DNA from: Gymnorhina tibicen
Lineage: Eukaryota; Chordata; Aves; Passeriformes; Artamidae
Direction of reading: 5' to 3'
Assembly (NCBI GenBank): GCA_013399875.1
Contig: VXAZ01002109.1
Coordinates: forward strand, 1,795,901-1,859,900
Length of the DNA stretch: 64,000 nucleotides
Shown here: one piece after another, positions 1-13,948 of the stretch
Layout: each line of letters starts with the position of its first letter
Position numbering within the stretch: position 1 is the first letter of the stretch
Made by a program: the position numbers and the translations under genes
The notes under the pieces: model-generated
Seen by the model: only the letters and a program-made list of their open reading frames with translations
Told to the model about the DNA's origin: nothing
Database searches by the model: none

Positions 1-3000
1 AAGTTACTTGTTTTCCTTAGAGTTACTTGAACTTGACTCTCTTATTCTGTAGCTGAAAAGGAAAAACCTGATACTGTTTTTTTTCAGTTTTTATTTAGTT
101 TAATACACACTGGTGGTGCTCATGTTAAATGACTTTGGGAATTCTGTCATGTACTGTGCCAGTTCAGAATTCCACTATTAGAGATACAGCTGTACACAAG
201 ATTATTTTTGTAATGAAGTTTCCAGCAAACCTGAGTGAATCTAGTAGAGGAGGGAGGAGAGGTCAAGAATGATAGGAGGCAAATAGCAATCTCTAAAAGA
301 TGGAATGGTGTCAGGGATATTGATAACCCAGTGGACTGTGACAGGTGTAGTTATGCTCAGTCTCTGTGGGACATTCATGGATACAGCTGGATGCTCTGGA
401 AGAAAAGGTGGGGGAAGGGGAATTAGCTGTACAGTGAGATTTACAGAATCTCAAGGCAAAACCTGATGATTTTCTTCAAACTGTAACTGCTGAGCAAGCC
501 AGGGCAAGTTAAACATTGGAGATAGGTTTAACATGTAGCAGATATAAATCTATTTCTATTTGTATGAGCTATGAATTTGTCTTTGAACAGCTTTGGACTG
601 AGCTTTTGGGAACTTTAGACATAGGTATCCCTTAAGGTGTGTCTGTGAAATATGTCTGAATATATCTAAACTCATATTTGCCTGTGTACAACAGTGAGAA
701 ATGGCATTGCTATGAATATTCTAACCCTCTAGTCTCAGCTTTGAACTGGCTTTAGATCAATATAAATACTACCAGAAACAGTTATGACAAATTATCAGAT
801 TCTGAGCCCCACAATTTCCTTGATCCAGTTTCTTGGTCCCCATCTGCCAATGTTCCCAAGCAGTCACAGTTCTCGTTTTTAAAGAGAACTACATGACCTG
901 TCCAATAAAACAAAATATGTCAGTGGAGTCACAAAGATGCCTAAGATTTTTGAATGCTGTCCCTCTGCCTCTGCTTTCAGACAAATTTTCTTCACACAAG
1001 CTTTCCCAATTTTTTTGTGCTGAAATGTACGTTTGGTCTGAAGTCACTGCTGGAAAGTTGCTATAAATTGTATGCTGTGTGCAGTGACCATAGGTCATGA
1101 CAGTAAGAGGAAGTTAGATTATAAATAACCAATTTTGAAGATTGAATGTATTATTAATTTATTATTAATATATACAGACAGCATATAGTATTTGCAAGTT
1201 AGCACCTGGGAACATTTAAGGTTTGTTTAATTAAAAGTCCTTGTTGCCTCTAGGCAAAACTTTGTTTAATACAAAAAAACTTTGTATGAGGCTGGGACTA
1301 GAGGAAACACTGTTAGGGGTGCATGATAATAAGGTCAAAATTTTATTTATTGAAGTTAGTGCAGTTGATTAATTATTTTTGTTCAATAGGAAACATTTTT
1401 AAAAGACTTGGCTACCTGGGCTTAACTAACAGGGGAAAAAATTCCGGTACTCACCCCTATGAAAGCAATTCCACGGCCTAAACATTAATGTTTCACGTCT
1501 AGTGCTGTTTTAATTTCTTCAGAGTGCTTGAGGTACCTGTGTGTAGCTTGCAGGTATTGTCCAGGATTTTCAGGAGAGCTGCCCCTCCCTGTAGCAGCAA
1601 CTGGAGACATGTCCGCATCACTGCCTTTGGCTTGTCAGCTGCATCCTAAGTTTCTTCTCCTTTCCTCCTGAATCCAGTCAGAGATCAGTCTTTCAAGAAG
1701 TAGAAATACTTCTGGTGTCTTCCCTTTCTTTTCAAGATTTTTGTGATTAAGATACTCACTGATGGTTTCGGAGACACAAGTTCTCTGATTAGGATACTCA
1801 GACACATCTTCAAGAGTCTCTTAATCACCCAGCAGTCCTGGAGAGAAGAAGCAGGATTTGGCATGTCAAGCTGTTTCTTTTTTTCCCCAGAAGATAATTC
1901 AGGATTCTCCAAGAAAAGAGGACAAGGAAACCCGTTTGTGTGTACAATTGGCTAGAGCACTCTGCTGGGGTTACAGAGACTTGGCTGCTGGTTTCCACAT
2001 TTCTTTTTTTGGCCGATGACTGTTTACAGAGTGAGTGAAGAACAAATAAAAAGGAAATGTTATGCTAAGTGCTATTAAAGTGCAAAAGCAGTTTAAAATG
2101 TGTTCAAGGACTACTTATGTAGACAAATGGTATCACTTGAGTTTTATCTCATTAAAAGATAGTTAGAAGTTTGTTAAAAGAATGCCTCTTAATTCAAGCT
2201 ATGCAATTACTAATGAAAACCAGGCTAAATTTGGCTAAAATAGTTGACGTTTAATTGACAATTCAGATGTAGTTCTTTCAGCTAGGATTAAGACTGAACA
2301 CGAAGTGTTTTCAATTAAACAGAAATTAATAAAAGAGGAAAAACTTTCCCAGTGTCCATTTGAGCCTGCATGCAAATATAGTAGGAAACTACATGCCTGC
2401 TGTAATTCAATGTCTTGGAGTTACATGAGTTACAAGTTGTGTAAACTGTTGATACCAAACATCGTTAATTTACATTAATGGTAAAATCAGCTTTTAGTAA
2501 AAATAATACCTATTTTACTGAGAAGTAATTTAAACTCCTAGTATATAATATATAATTTCAGTTTAATTTCAGCTCACAAAGGCTTAAAAGTATCATATAA
2601 TAATGCTTCTTCTAGAAGTGTTCCTAACATGTGCACAGACAAGACCACGCTCTTTGGGGTGTGAAAAGTTTAACTATCGGGGCACAAGCTCTGATTGCCC
2701 CTTATTTCCAGTATTAGAGACCTTGCCTTTTTATTTAGTGGAACAGTTACAATTTGTTGGCCCAGGAATAGCTGAACCTGCTTGCTGGGATTTCACATTC
2801 CTACATTTTAGCAATGGCAGGAATAACTAACACTATGTTTGTAGGTTTTTCATGGCATATGCAGCTTTTATCTTATTTTGTTACATACAATTCCATAAAT
2901 ATTTGCTATTGTTTAATATCACAGAGAGATGCTTTGGTGCATGTAGCTGTGCATATCAGAAGAATCCACCACTTTGCTTTTGTCACCAAACTAGAGGTAA

Positions 3001-6000
3001 TAATATTTCGATGGCTGTTTATGGTAACTGTAATTGTTTGTAGAATCATTCATCTAATTTCAAGGAACATTACTTCCAAAAGTGCACTCAATAATTTAAA
3101 AAATGGTCCAAGGTGTTTATTAACGATTTCAAAATATGGGATATGAATACAAGATTAAGAATGATTTTATTAAGTGTGCCAATAAATTAAGGAACATTGT
3201 ATTGTGAGGTCTAAAAACGCATGTGGTCAGGCAAAGCTTCTCTTTCTCCTTTTTGTAGGGGTTCTGGTATATTATGACACTCAGCTGCTTAAGAACTTTC
3301 TACTTTATTGTTCCTTTATGCCTTTGGAAATTGGAAAATCAAGTTATGATTTCTCTTTTGAGAGCTTTCGTCAGTCAGATTTGCGGGTTGTATTTCTCTC
3401 TCTGCTGTCTCTTTTGTCATGCTGGTCTTCACTCTCTCTGCTGTGTGACTTCTGGCTGATTCTTTTTGCCTCTTTGCTGGGTGGTGTGCTTCTTACAGGT
3501 AGATTTAAGCAGTTTTTATCAGTGAGTGAGCACTGATAAACCTGCTATTTCTCTGCTTCCTAACATTTAATACGTGTCACAGACCTACAGGTACTTCTGC
3601 AATAGGATCACTGAATAATCTGAAATAATGCCTTGCAAGCAGGAACTGTGCTACCACTTCTTATGCCCTGAAATCAAACCAAATAGAAGAAGATCACTTT
3701 CATATTTATTTGGGAAATCTTTTATGAGGCTGTATATAATATTTTATCAAAATATCGGCTACAGCATGGGTAGTAAAACAGAGATACACAAGTGGCTCCT
3801 ATGTAGTTCTATAATTGTCTGGGGACTGGAAATGTGACCTACTTGATAACATTCACAGTAGTTATTAACGTTTTCAGCAGCATGCATCATATGGGCAGCA
3901 GAATCAGTGGGCAGTTAGATTTCCAGGCTAGTAAGTGAAAAGGAAGCCCAGAAAGACAGTAATTTAAATAGAGATAATACATCAGGTAGCCAAGAGTGAC
4001 AAGGGTCACTGGAAGGACAGGTAGAATAACAAAGAACTAAAATACAAGGGAACATAATTTGAGGAAATTAAATTGGAGCAGAAACTATAAGCATAAATTA
4101 ATGTTAGCAGGCTGACAGAAGGAAGGGGTTTGTAAGGACAGGAGCTGAAGGATGAGAATTATAGTGGGCTGTGTGATACACAGAGGATCAGTAACCAAAC
4201 AGTAGCTTTGCAGCATCAAGTCATGTGTGGGAGAAAGAGACAAATCTCGCTGTACAGCTATGAGTTTAGGGCATAATATTGCAGAAGAGCAGCTTGTAAG
4301 CATTGAAAGAGCTTAAAAAATGGTTAGAGTATAAGAAAAGATAGAAATGTAGCAGCAACTATGATGTAAATCTTCCTGAAGTTCTGAAATTCTGGAAATA
4401 AATAGTTTTTGATGAATGATGACTTCTTGATACTGTTTGCACGTTGACCTCTCACATCCTGTGGCAATGAGTTTCATAATTGGATTACTTGTCAAAAGAA
4501 AAAGTAGTCCTTAATGTTTGCTTTTTAGTCTTATGTTTTGTGAATTTTTGAGTGTCCAGTAGTGTCTTTTCAAAAGAAAAAAATCAAAAAACCCTTCCCT
4601 ATTCCTCTTTTCCATATAATTTTTACTTTATAATAGATTCCTACAACTTCGGATTTCAATGCAAACCTATCCAGGTCCATTTCTGCATTTCTGTCTTAAC
4701 AATTCTTATCATTCTGTTTGTCTTTCTGATCACTAATGACAACCACTATATGTTCAAAGGACCATCAACAATATTTGCAGTATCTTTTTTTTTGTATGAC
4801 AACAGATAATTTATTGCACCATGAAAATGTGGTTAAAATTGTTTTTCTCCATGTATGTTCACATGCTTTTTATCAGTCACTCAAATGAAAGGTTAAATTC
4901 AGCCCCATAGCAACAGGGTTTCTTTCATTAACTCCTTGGTGTCAGCCTTACTCTTGATTACTGTGAGTAATTTTAAAATTGTCAATATCAATCTTATTTC
5001 CTTGGGCTCTGAAGCTTCTCTTGGCTTTAGTTGAAAGGCATTTCCGAAAGCTTTTGTTTCCCCATTCTGTTTCATCCATTTCACTCATATTCCACACTCA
5101 ATGAGTTTATCAAAATGCCCTATAATAATTTTGTGAATTCTGATTAAAACAAATACTGTTGAATCTTCACCATAGTTACTATGTGTCTGCTGACTTTGTG
5201 TTACACTATCTATGTGTTGGCTAGAAATCAGATATCACGGAGCATTTCAGAAATTGGCATTATTATTTTATTAGCTGTTGTCCTCTTATACCGAGGCTGG
5301 TTTGAATGATAGCTCAGTGCTAATTTAATTCCTGGAGAAACTGAGTGATCAATCCAGTTTATGGTGGATTTTTTACTGTTCTTTTTCTGAGTCCTTCTAA
5401 AATATCTTTGATAGATGTTTGAATAGAGCAAGATATTCCAGCTGAGCAAGTTCTTCAGCTTTCCCCTTTAGGTTAAAATTAGAAGCTTCCTAAGCTATTT
5501 TGCAGTCAAAACTGATGCAAAAATGCAATATATTTTTCCCTTTGACCTTATTATCAGTGAGGGTACTTTTTACACCTTGCTTATCTGTCAGCCCCACTAT
5601 GTCTTGCCAGGTTCCCTGCTGGTGTTGAGGCCATGATGAACATCTGGTACTTGAAATGGAAAGATATCAGAACCCTGATATCTACAACCCTGAAACAGGG
5701 TTGTAGACAGAGAAAAGACACAGTTGCAACAAAATTAAAGGAGAAGTAATTATTTTGGGATGTCTTTGAAAAGTGCTATGTAGGAATTCGTGAAGCAAGG
5801 AAAAATAAGGTTTTGCTAAACAAGAAAAAGTAATGTAAGAAAGAAAGGAGCTGGCAAGGTCCTATAAAACAAATGAGGCAAGATTTAGAGGTTTATGGAG
5901 AGAAGATGGAGGTGGGAATTCTGAAAATATATACATTTCATTATTTCAAATAAAGGATCACTCTTTCCAAAGTGTTCACTTTCCTAACTCTGAGCACTAG

Positions 6001-8800
6001 ACCAAGCGAATTGGAGAGATGACTTTTACTGTTGTACCAGCTCATCTAATTGTCAGGTTCATGACACACAAAATGAACAACTGATATCTCCTGAGGGCCA
6101 TTTCAGTTGCTAGTGATGTCAGACCCATGCACAGTTGTTTGACTCTGTTGGATGGTATGAAATCAATGAGATTAGTTGGAATGTGACATGCTTGGTAATC
6201 AAACCATGTGTCTAGCATCTAGTGATGGATTTTAAGAGAGAAAAGCTCTAGGTATTTTAGTTTAAATGTTCTTCTTATTCTTCTAGATATCTCAGTTTCT
6301 TTATTTGTAGATTATGGGTAATATTTACTTATTCTCTGTCAATTTATACTCAGTTGTTTATAGTTGTGTCCAAATGAATCCCTACAGGAATGTTAAAATT
6401 CATAAAACTCAAAAAGGAAAGGTCTGTACCAATGCTGAATAATTTTCTTTTTGGTTCTTCAAACACCAAGACAGAATATGTAGTTTGTAAATTCCCAGGC
6501 TTACATGGGGTTGCTGTTCAGAACAATGCACTTTCAAAATATAATTGCCTGGCTTTTCTTACCTGTTGCATTTCACTTGAAGTATGAATATCTGCAAAGG
6601 TTGTAAAAAGCTTGTGAAAGTACAGAATAGTGGATCTCAATGTCAAACAGTAGAAGGTGAGTATTTGCTGAACATGTAAAAAGAATGGTGGGGAGCAATC
6701 TGGCTGGTAGTTTTAGCTAGGAATAATCCAGAGGGGTACATAGATAGCTGAGCTTCTGGAAGCATGATGTAAATGCGCTCTTCATACCTCAGCTTTCTGC
6801 TGCTTCTGAGCTGTTCTCAATGTAGCCTGTCTTTTTTGCTGTCCTCCTTTGCTACATGTAAATGTTGTTACCCAGGGAAGACTTTTTTCTGAAGAATTAT
6901 ACTGGCAAAAAGACAAGATTTTTTTTGCCTAAGCACTGAGTGTAAAGCTGTCCTACATGGCCACTGAAGGAGATGGCCTTATTTTGGTAGGGTAAAACAG
7001 TTTTCTAGCCACAAATCTCTAAGATGCTTTGGGACAAAAAACAAATGCATATTTTCCTTATAAATTATTAAATATTGTGATGTCTGTGACGTTTGTTTCT
7101 GTTCTCTTTTTCATCTTCTGCCTGCTACATCTACCCTTTTCCTTAAGCAGGACTATGGAACAAGTGCCACCTCTCAGAACTGTTACCTTGTACCCAGACA
7201 AACTTAAACCTAGGTTGTTAAATTCATACACAACATAAACTATAAATGATCCATAGAGATTAAAGGTAGGGTTTTTTCCCCCCTAAATATTAAAATAAAT
7301 CAAAATCTATAAACCACTTATTTGGCCTGTATTGTTTTTTAATTGTTGGACATATTTCATGCAGAGGAAACATTGATTTAATTCTTGTGTAGTCTAGTCT
7401 GAGTTTTCAGGCTGCATTTAGGCTGGGAATGTCTTTTTCTGCATTTCAGATGCCAGACTTGGATAAAAGTTAAACTTAATAAGAACAACATTTTTGTTTT
7501 CCATATTATAAATTTATCATTAAATATTAAGATGTCTAGAAATCTTCTGATCCAAAACAAAAACCAGTATCATTTTTATACATGCAACCGATGAATTTTT
7601 TTAAATAAAATATTATGGTAACTATGTATCTGTACCTTCTGAGGTCCTGTTTTTGTCAGTAATTTTATTTGAGTGTTCACTCTATATCCATAGATCAAAT
7701 TCCTGGAAATACTGTCTTCTGTTCTTAAATGTAAAAAGAAATTTGTTATTGTTTGCAAAAAGGGGGTGCAGATGCAGTGACTTGTTTTTCTCTTACTATT
7801 TCCTTTTGTTAATGTATTAGTTTTTAATAGGAGAGTATTGTTGTACTAAAAACTGAAATTGCCTGGCTTTCTGCATCTCATTCCTCTGATACTATTTTGG
7901 AAGAATTTTTTGCTTCCATAGATGTCCATTAGCACCTGTCATGCCAAGTGTTGATTTCCATTTATTTTCTACATGTTTGTATTAACTATTACAACACAAA
8001 TCTTTAAATGTTTTCCTCATCCCATTCTTTTCTTCGTAACATTGTTCTTCACAACAGAAGGGCTTAATTCATTCTTCAAAATATACCATGTCATCAGGTA
8101 TTTTGTCTGAGGATGTGGACCTGAAGATGTGGTTCTGTGCATGGAAAACCCGGTAGCCTTTTAATGACTTTAACTAAGACCATATGTCACTTTGAGAATT
8201 TAGTCCCAGTCCCTGTGCTGCCACTTGTACGGATACGGAAAGCTACTGACATGATGTGGGTTAGCAGAACTGAGGCAGCACCTTTAGAGGCAAAGCACAC
8301 AAATTGTGCCTCAGATACCTCCTCTTGCTTGCTCTACAACTTGGGCTAAGTCATATGGTGGTTTCATGCCTTTGTTACTCTCAAGTTCTGAATGTCATTC
8401 AAACCTTCATATTCATAATGTGCTAATTTAAAAGCTAGCAAGCATTGCTGCCTTTGCAGAGAGAAGACCACCTTATGCATGCAGCAAAGCCAGGTGATGT
8501 GCTGTCATTTTTTTGACCCTAAAGTAGATGAAGATGACTCTCCCAGAATTAGATTCAGCTTTCCTTCACTTCAGCTCCCAAAAAATTTGTGTGGCAGAAA
8601 CTTGTGCAACTTGCTCAATTTCTAAAGAGTATTTCAGCCATCAACAGGTCATTGATTTCAAAGATGAAAAAGCATCTTAGGTACTTAGGGGATTCTGAAC
8701 ATCAACAAAGGGTAGAATTTGCATTGAAGGCTTATTATGCTGCTTTTGGTAGCCTAATACTGTCTTCTCCGTTCTGTTAATAGGAGGTCTTCAGCCAGTT
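1..8800. other. AT-rich unique sequence, no gene seen
   Basis: I see no recognisable coding exon, RNA gene or transposon in this stretch. Open frames are at most about 110 codons, resemble no known domain, and are what chance gives in AT-rich DNA. The only clear structure is the pair of perfect hairpins at 5,663-5,707, listed separately. A loose direct repeat of about 15 bp sits at 1,745 and 1,786. A region near 8,100-8,350 is slightly richer in GC but was not identified. Confidence 0.6.
5663..5707. repeat. Two abutting perfect hairpins (inverted repeats)
   Basis: The first hairpin has 8-bp arms GATATCAG (5,663-5,670) and CTGATATC (5,675-5,682) around the 4-base loop AACC. The second has 12-bp perfect arms (5,681-5,692 and 5,696-5,707) around an AAA loop; its left arm reads TCTACAACCCTG. 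The two structures share bases 5,681-5,682, so only one can form fully at a time. No gene lies nearby and I know no function for it. It could be a structured RNA element, the terminal stem of a small palindromic element, or chance. Confidence 0.85.
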
Positions 8801-8915
8801 CATAGAATCGTAGAATCATTATAGAATCATTAAGGTTGGAAAAGATCATCAAATACAATGCGTAAATTAATAATTTCAGGTCCATCACTAAAACATGTCC
8901 CTAGGTTATTTCATT
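8801..8915 (-). mobile_element. CR1 LINE, 3'-end stub
   Basis: Read on the minus strand this is the extreme 3' end of a CR1 retrotransposon. The plus strand begins with repeated 'atagaatc' units (complement of the CR1 ATTCTRTG tail). It then runs into 'attaaggttggaaaagatcatc' (22-base landmark, given here only as its first part 'attaaggttggaaaag') and 'tccatcactaaaacatgtcc', both landmarks of the CR1 3' untranslated region. Only about 115 bp is recognisable and it is degenerate. It keeps no coding sequence. Strong 5' truncation of this kind is usual for LINE copies made by target-primed reverse transcription. Confidence 0.85.
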
Positions 8916-11900
8916 CAACTTAGCATGTAGACTGGTGTCAGTGAAAGAGCTGAGGATGGTTAATATCTCTGAGAATCAGGTGTTACCATTTATCAATTCA
9001 CTCAGCTTCTGGATTTTAAATCTGCACTTTGTCTTCTCTGTTTTCATCTGATTACAAAAATACATTATATCATTTTAAGGAAGTCTGTGCAGCTGTGACA
9101 AATTAAAGCAAACAAATGACTCGTTAGCCTAAGGTAGCAATGGAGAGAGCTCAGAGGACGAAAAAGAGTGATGGTCTCATGATTTACCCTCGAGAAATCT
9201 GGAAACTGAGTTTTGTCCTAGAGAAGTATGTGAAAATGACTTCTTTACAGTGAAATAGCCTTGTTTGTCATGCTAAGTTAATTGACCCTTGGCCAAAATC
9301 ACAACATGTAAAATTTTAATAGATATCAAAAATACTTGAGATAATTTGCAAAATTATCTTTCACTAAGGATAAAATTAAGGAATTTATTTCATTTTTGGC
9401 TCAGTCAGCCCAGCAGTAAGTTAAATACAGTGTGGTTGCTACTACAAAATAAATTTGATCGTAACATTTCAGAAGCTTTAGTTTTGCTGCTCCTTTACTT
9501 TCTCGGTTTTCAGCCACCTATAGAATTGACCTTTTTTAGTTGACATTTTGATGGTGAGGTTCTGAAAATCAAAGACCTATTTGATCCTTTCATATTAATG
9601 TTAACCAGTGTGATAGAAAACCAGATGTGATTGTCAAGCTGATTGTTCCTAGGCAAATAAATTGCATTTACAAAAGCCTTTTTAAAATCTAATCTGATTT
9701 AGAGACTTGTTCTGGAAATGTTTCCTTTTTATTTAGCATAAAGAATTTTGATTTTAAGTTGTTAATTTATTAGTTATTAATCTATTTCTTTACTAATATA
9801 TTATATTATTAATGGCTAGTAGAGTAAAAAATCACCCAAGAAGGATGGTTCACTCTTAAGCGCTTGTTAAATTTACTAAAGTTAAATACTTTCACGGTGT
9901 ACAACACAGTATTACAGTCTCCAGAACTGTCACTGATAATGCTGATGATATTTGATTTGCAGATTTAAGATTTATGGTGCTTTTCTGTCAAGTCCACTCA
10001 TGCTCAGTATTTGTCTTCATTGCATCCCTTTGTTGTCTGCCACAATAAGGACCTGATATTGTATGAAGCCTTCTGGATCATATTGTCAAAAATGAAAGGA
10101 GAAGTCTGTAATCATAGTCAAAAATCTAATTTAGCCATAATTATTATGTTACAAACAACTATTGTGCATCTCACCTATGTAAAATATTGTTCAGTAGTAA
10201 AATGTTTTGGTAAGAATTTTAAATGCAAGGTACACTAGGAATAAATACTGGTTGTTATGGTATTGACAAAATTTTTCTTCTAGGATTCAGCTAAATAACT
10301 CTGACCTTGACTCTTAGAGATTAACAAAACACATCTGTTTTACTATCTGATCAATGTTATAAGTCATAAGCAGAGACTGTACCCACAGATACAATGGTGT
10401 AATTGGGATTTTGCCAGCCTCATTAGTGTCATTGATTAGTGTGCATTATGCTGTTTTATTTCCATTCCTTCAGAAGTTATGTCCTATGATAATTTTCCTG
10501 ATGCTGTATTTTTAATATAAATGCAGATCTGTGTTTGTTTTATGCGGTGTTTTTTCCCTGAGAACTAATTCTTTGAAATATGTTTAGGCTTAGATTTGTC
10601 ATGATAAGATACCTTTTAAAATTGTGTTAAGGAAAGTAAAAGCGTAATAATTTACTAATATGAAACCTGAGGCAACATATAAAAAGTAGCTGCTCTAAAG
10701 GACAGTGCAGCTGAGCAAGCCTGAAAGTGTTTAGGTGACTTAAATAGCATGAACCACACTAGCAGTTTTGCTGAAAGACTGGAAGACTGCCACAGCCACA
10801 TATAGATGCACCCCAGTTTTAGCTGGAGAAGGTCAGAGACAAAGAAACCTTGAGTTTTGGATTTATGCATACGCAGATGACAGTTGTCCCCTAAAGGAGA
10901 TATTACAAAGGAGGGGACAAAGTCAAACTGATAAGAGCTCGTCAGTGCAATCCAGGCTCAGCCAGTCAATTTCTTTTTTAAACTTGCCTGAGTGCCACAG
11001 CATGCTGGCAAAATGTAATCCTGTCATACAGAGTGGTGAAATAAGGGTGTGGGCTCAGCAGTACAGTGAAAAGTATTCAGGATGCAGACACAGCTGTAGG
11101 TTGCACTTGTGTGGTGTGATAAGAGCATCACTCCCTTGTTCCTCTCTTCTGTGCTTCAGCTAGTGTCATATCCAAGGATGGAATAATCTCACAGATTAAT
11201 TTTGTCTCAGATCTTAAAAAATTAGGCAGCTAGTCTGAGCTAGATGTATAGTTCTCTTTCCACTCAGTGAAAAATCAAAAAGGAAACTCCAGATTCAATT
11301 CATCTCTGATACTTGGCCTTAAGTGAAAGAAACCAAATTGTTGGAGAGAACACAACAAAAAGCAAACCTCATAACCTGCAGAAGCTGGAAAACAAAAGTT
11401 CGCAAAAGAAATATATGTACCTGAAAACCCATTAAAAAAAAAAAAAAGAGAATGTAAATAGCTTGGGGAGCAGCTGAAATTTTTCCTATGTGTTTTAGAG
11501 GCAACCTAAATTAAGAGTACATTTACCCCCCACACACACACATTTTCCTCACGGACCCGCTTTACACTGGGCAAAATGTGGTGTGGTCAAGAGAATTTTC
11601 TTTAACACATATAAAAGAAACATCTGAAGTAATTAATTGAGATTAAACGTTTTAAAAAAAAACTATTTTTGAGGTTGAAAAGCAAGTATCTCTACCTTAG
11701 GAGAAAAAGAAACCTATTTACCCTTGTAGTATTAGAATTTTAGAATGTCTGAATTGTTTGTAAAATAGGAAGCTTTTTATGTGCCCATAAATAATAAATA
11801 TATGTTTAACTTGTTCAAGGATCCCATTGGTCTGTGTATAAAAAACACATCATTGTGTTTTTCTTAAGGTTACTTTTCTTTGTTGGCAGAAGTAGACTTA

Positions 11901-11999
11901 GGATAACCCTTTGTAACTCACAATTTACGAATTAATACAGAATTGAATGTTCAGTAGTGAAGAAGTAACTCCTACCTAATGCTGTTGAGCATTTCACAG
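8916..11999. other. AT-rich unique sequence, no gene seen
   Basis: I recognise no exon, RNA gene or transposon here. The longest frame (10,768-11,163, 131 codons, plus strand) has no domain I know, no flanking splice sites I trust, and no repeat homology I can see. A short C/CA-rich run lies at about 11,526-11,543. Confidence 0.55.
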
Positions 12000-12045
12000 T
12001 TACACTAATTTGGCCCATTTAATTACACTAATTTGGCCCATGTAA
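12000..12045. repeat. Tandem duplication, 2 x 23 bp
   Basis: A 23-bp unit starting TTACACTAATTTGG occupies 12,000-12,022 and is repeated at 12,023-12,045 with a single difference (CATTTAA against CATGTAA). The near identity suggests a fairly recent local duplication, for example by replication slippage. No gene is associated. Confidence 0.9.
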
Positions 12046-12772
12046 TTATTTACACCAAAAGTACTTTTTAGGAGAATCTTCTTACTTATCCAGATACCAT
12101 CAAAACTGGTACCAAATTTGGGCTTGAAAAAATTCTTGACTGAAACGCCATCATACATTAGTTGCCCCGATTTAGTGTTCTGGAATGCTTTTTTGTACAT
12201 TTACTCAACATAGACACCCTCCAACAAAGTGTGTTTGCCTGTCTGCATCAGTTGCATTAATTTGGTCTGCTCTCAAGATGCTGTTTGGTAACCCTGCGCA
12301 ATGCCTGCAGAGGTTCCTCAGGTCTGGCCACAGCAGGTCATGAGCAGGTGTGCCAATGTGGGAGTTCCCAGCTGTTGTCCTGCTATCTCCTATTTGACTC
12401 CTGCTGAGCTGCTAGGACTTGCTATCATCATTATGAAGATGAATGGATTAGGGAGAGGAATAATTTGGGAAGGATTTCATGACGGTATGTGTTCTGAGCA
12501 GCTGGAGGTCTGCAAAGGTACTAGATTAACTCAAAGGTCCTGTAAAAGGGAAAATTTTAGTGATGGGTAAAAAGCATTTCCTGAGAATCAGATCTTTCCA
12601 TATGAGTGACATTTTCCAAGTCAGATGAAACCTCAAAGTATTTGTTATTCTGTTTCTAATACATGTTTAATGTTTTAAATTACTTTGTACTCTATGACAT
12701 ATTGATTGTATAATTGCAGGGTTTAGTAGTCATTCCATAATGAAGCATTATTTTTCATCATAATCATTGGAG
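12046..12772. other. Unique sequence, no gene seen
   Basis: A somewhat GC-richer patch at 12,295-12,500 includes a plus-strand open frame of 89 codons (12,301-12,570), but its translation shows no motif I recognise. Nothing else is visible before the microsatellite. Confidence 0.5.
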
Positions 12773-12822
<50 letters not shown>

Positions 12823-12828
12823 ATAGAT
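12773..12828. repeat. (AGAT)12 tetranucleotide microsatellite
   Basis: Twelve uninterrupted AGAT units run from 12,773 to 12,820, followed by one interrupted unit (AAAT) and a final AGAT to 12,828. Long pure tetranucleotide runs of this kind mutate quickly, so the copy number is probably polymorphic between individuals. No function is implied. Confidence 0.97.
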
Positions 12829-13948
12829 GGACCATAATGGTTATATTGCTAACACTGACTGTGGTTTAATATCAATTTGCTTTGTTTTGGTTTTCAGTCA
12901 AATGCACCAAGTGTGAGATGCAGTGCTAGAATACGCTGGCTGTAAGGAGTTTAAGTTCCCCATGAGGTCAATGAAGTCTAGAAAGTAATTCAGCCTATCT
13001 ATCTGAAGAAGACACATGGCGGCTAGGTATTGAATTGTTTGCTACATTTCATTAACTGCAATATGTTACCCTCCTTACTCTCTTACAGATGTCTTTTGTA
13101 GGTGTCTAAACCTGAACTAAGTCCCACCCACAGTATTTCTACTTGCCACAATATCTTTATTGTGAGGAGGAAAATTGCAGTTTGCTGCTGTAGCATTTTC
13201 TATTGCAATAAATGTTAGCAAATAAGAAGCAGTAGCAGCAATAACTTGAGCTGTTACTTTTATAGCTCTTTCGTTTCATGCATCATCTGGGGATTTTCAA
13301 ATGCTCGGGTTTTTAAACAGCTTCTCTACAGATGTATTCTGTGTTTTGAGATGTAATTTCAGAGGACTGGAAAAGAAAAATCAGTAAATACATTAAAATA
13401 TTTGGGCTATCTTCTGGCCTACTAGTTAACATTCTCAACCTTTCTGAAGATTCATGAAGTTCAAGGATTTTTCTTGAAATATAAGAAATTGGTTTTGTAA
13501 AAAAAAATAATGTTTGACAATTTATTATAGAGTTAAGCATAATTAACTAAATATGAACTGGCCTGTGGCATCTATGGTTTTTTTCCCAGTGATTAGACAT
13601 GACAGGATGTTATCTTCAACTGTGAGATGGAAGGTAATTCAGTTTTCACAGAACTTTTATGTAATACTGATTGAATTAGTATTTAAGATATGTGCCATGT
13701 TTTGTGTAGAGCATTATATGCTCACTGCTATTATTTATGGCTGAGGTGTTCTATTACCTTCTAGGTATTCACAGGTTTGATAGGTCCAGGGAGATACTTG
13801 CAATGAATAGTGGAAAGCAGACTTTGATGTTTTGAGATTTTAGAATTATGTTCTGCATTTTCTTGAGTGTTTTTTGTAAAAGATAGCTGTGGGATTCTGT
13901 TTTGAATTCCACCTGTTGATCTTGCTGTGCCTTAAATCATTCCTCCCC
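12829..13948. other. Unique sequence, no gene seen
   Basis: Nothing recognisable lies between the AGAT microsatellite and the LTR beginning near 13,949. Open frames are all short (75 codons or fewer) and show no motifs. Confidence 0.55.

Noticed and set aside
3204..3536. 110-codon frame after a pyrimidine-rich stretch and TAG
   Set aside because: The hydrophobic translation reflects T-rich DNA; no family resemblance and no donor site that fits.
8230..8350. Weak resemblance to an ancient MIR-type SINE (antisense)
   Set aside because: Only a few scattered words agree and the order is not convincing.
10768..11163. Longest plus-strand frame outside known repeats (131 codons)
   Set aside because: No motif or family is recognisable and no exon boundary signals support it. 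A frame of this length is possible by chance in 64 kb.
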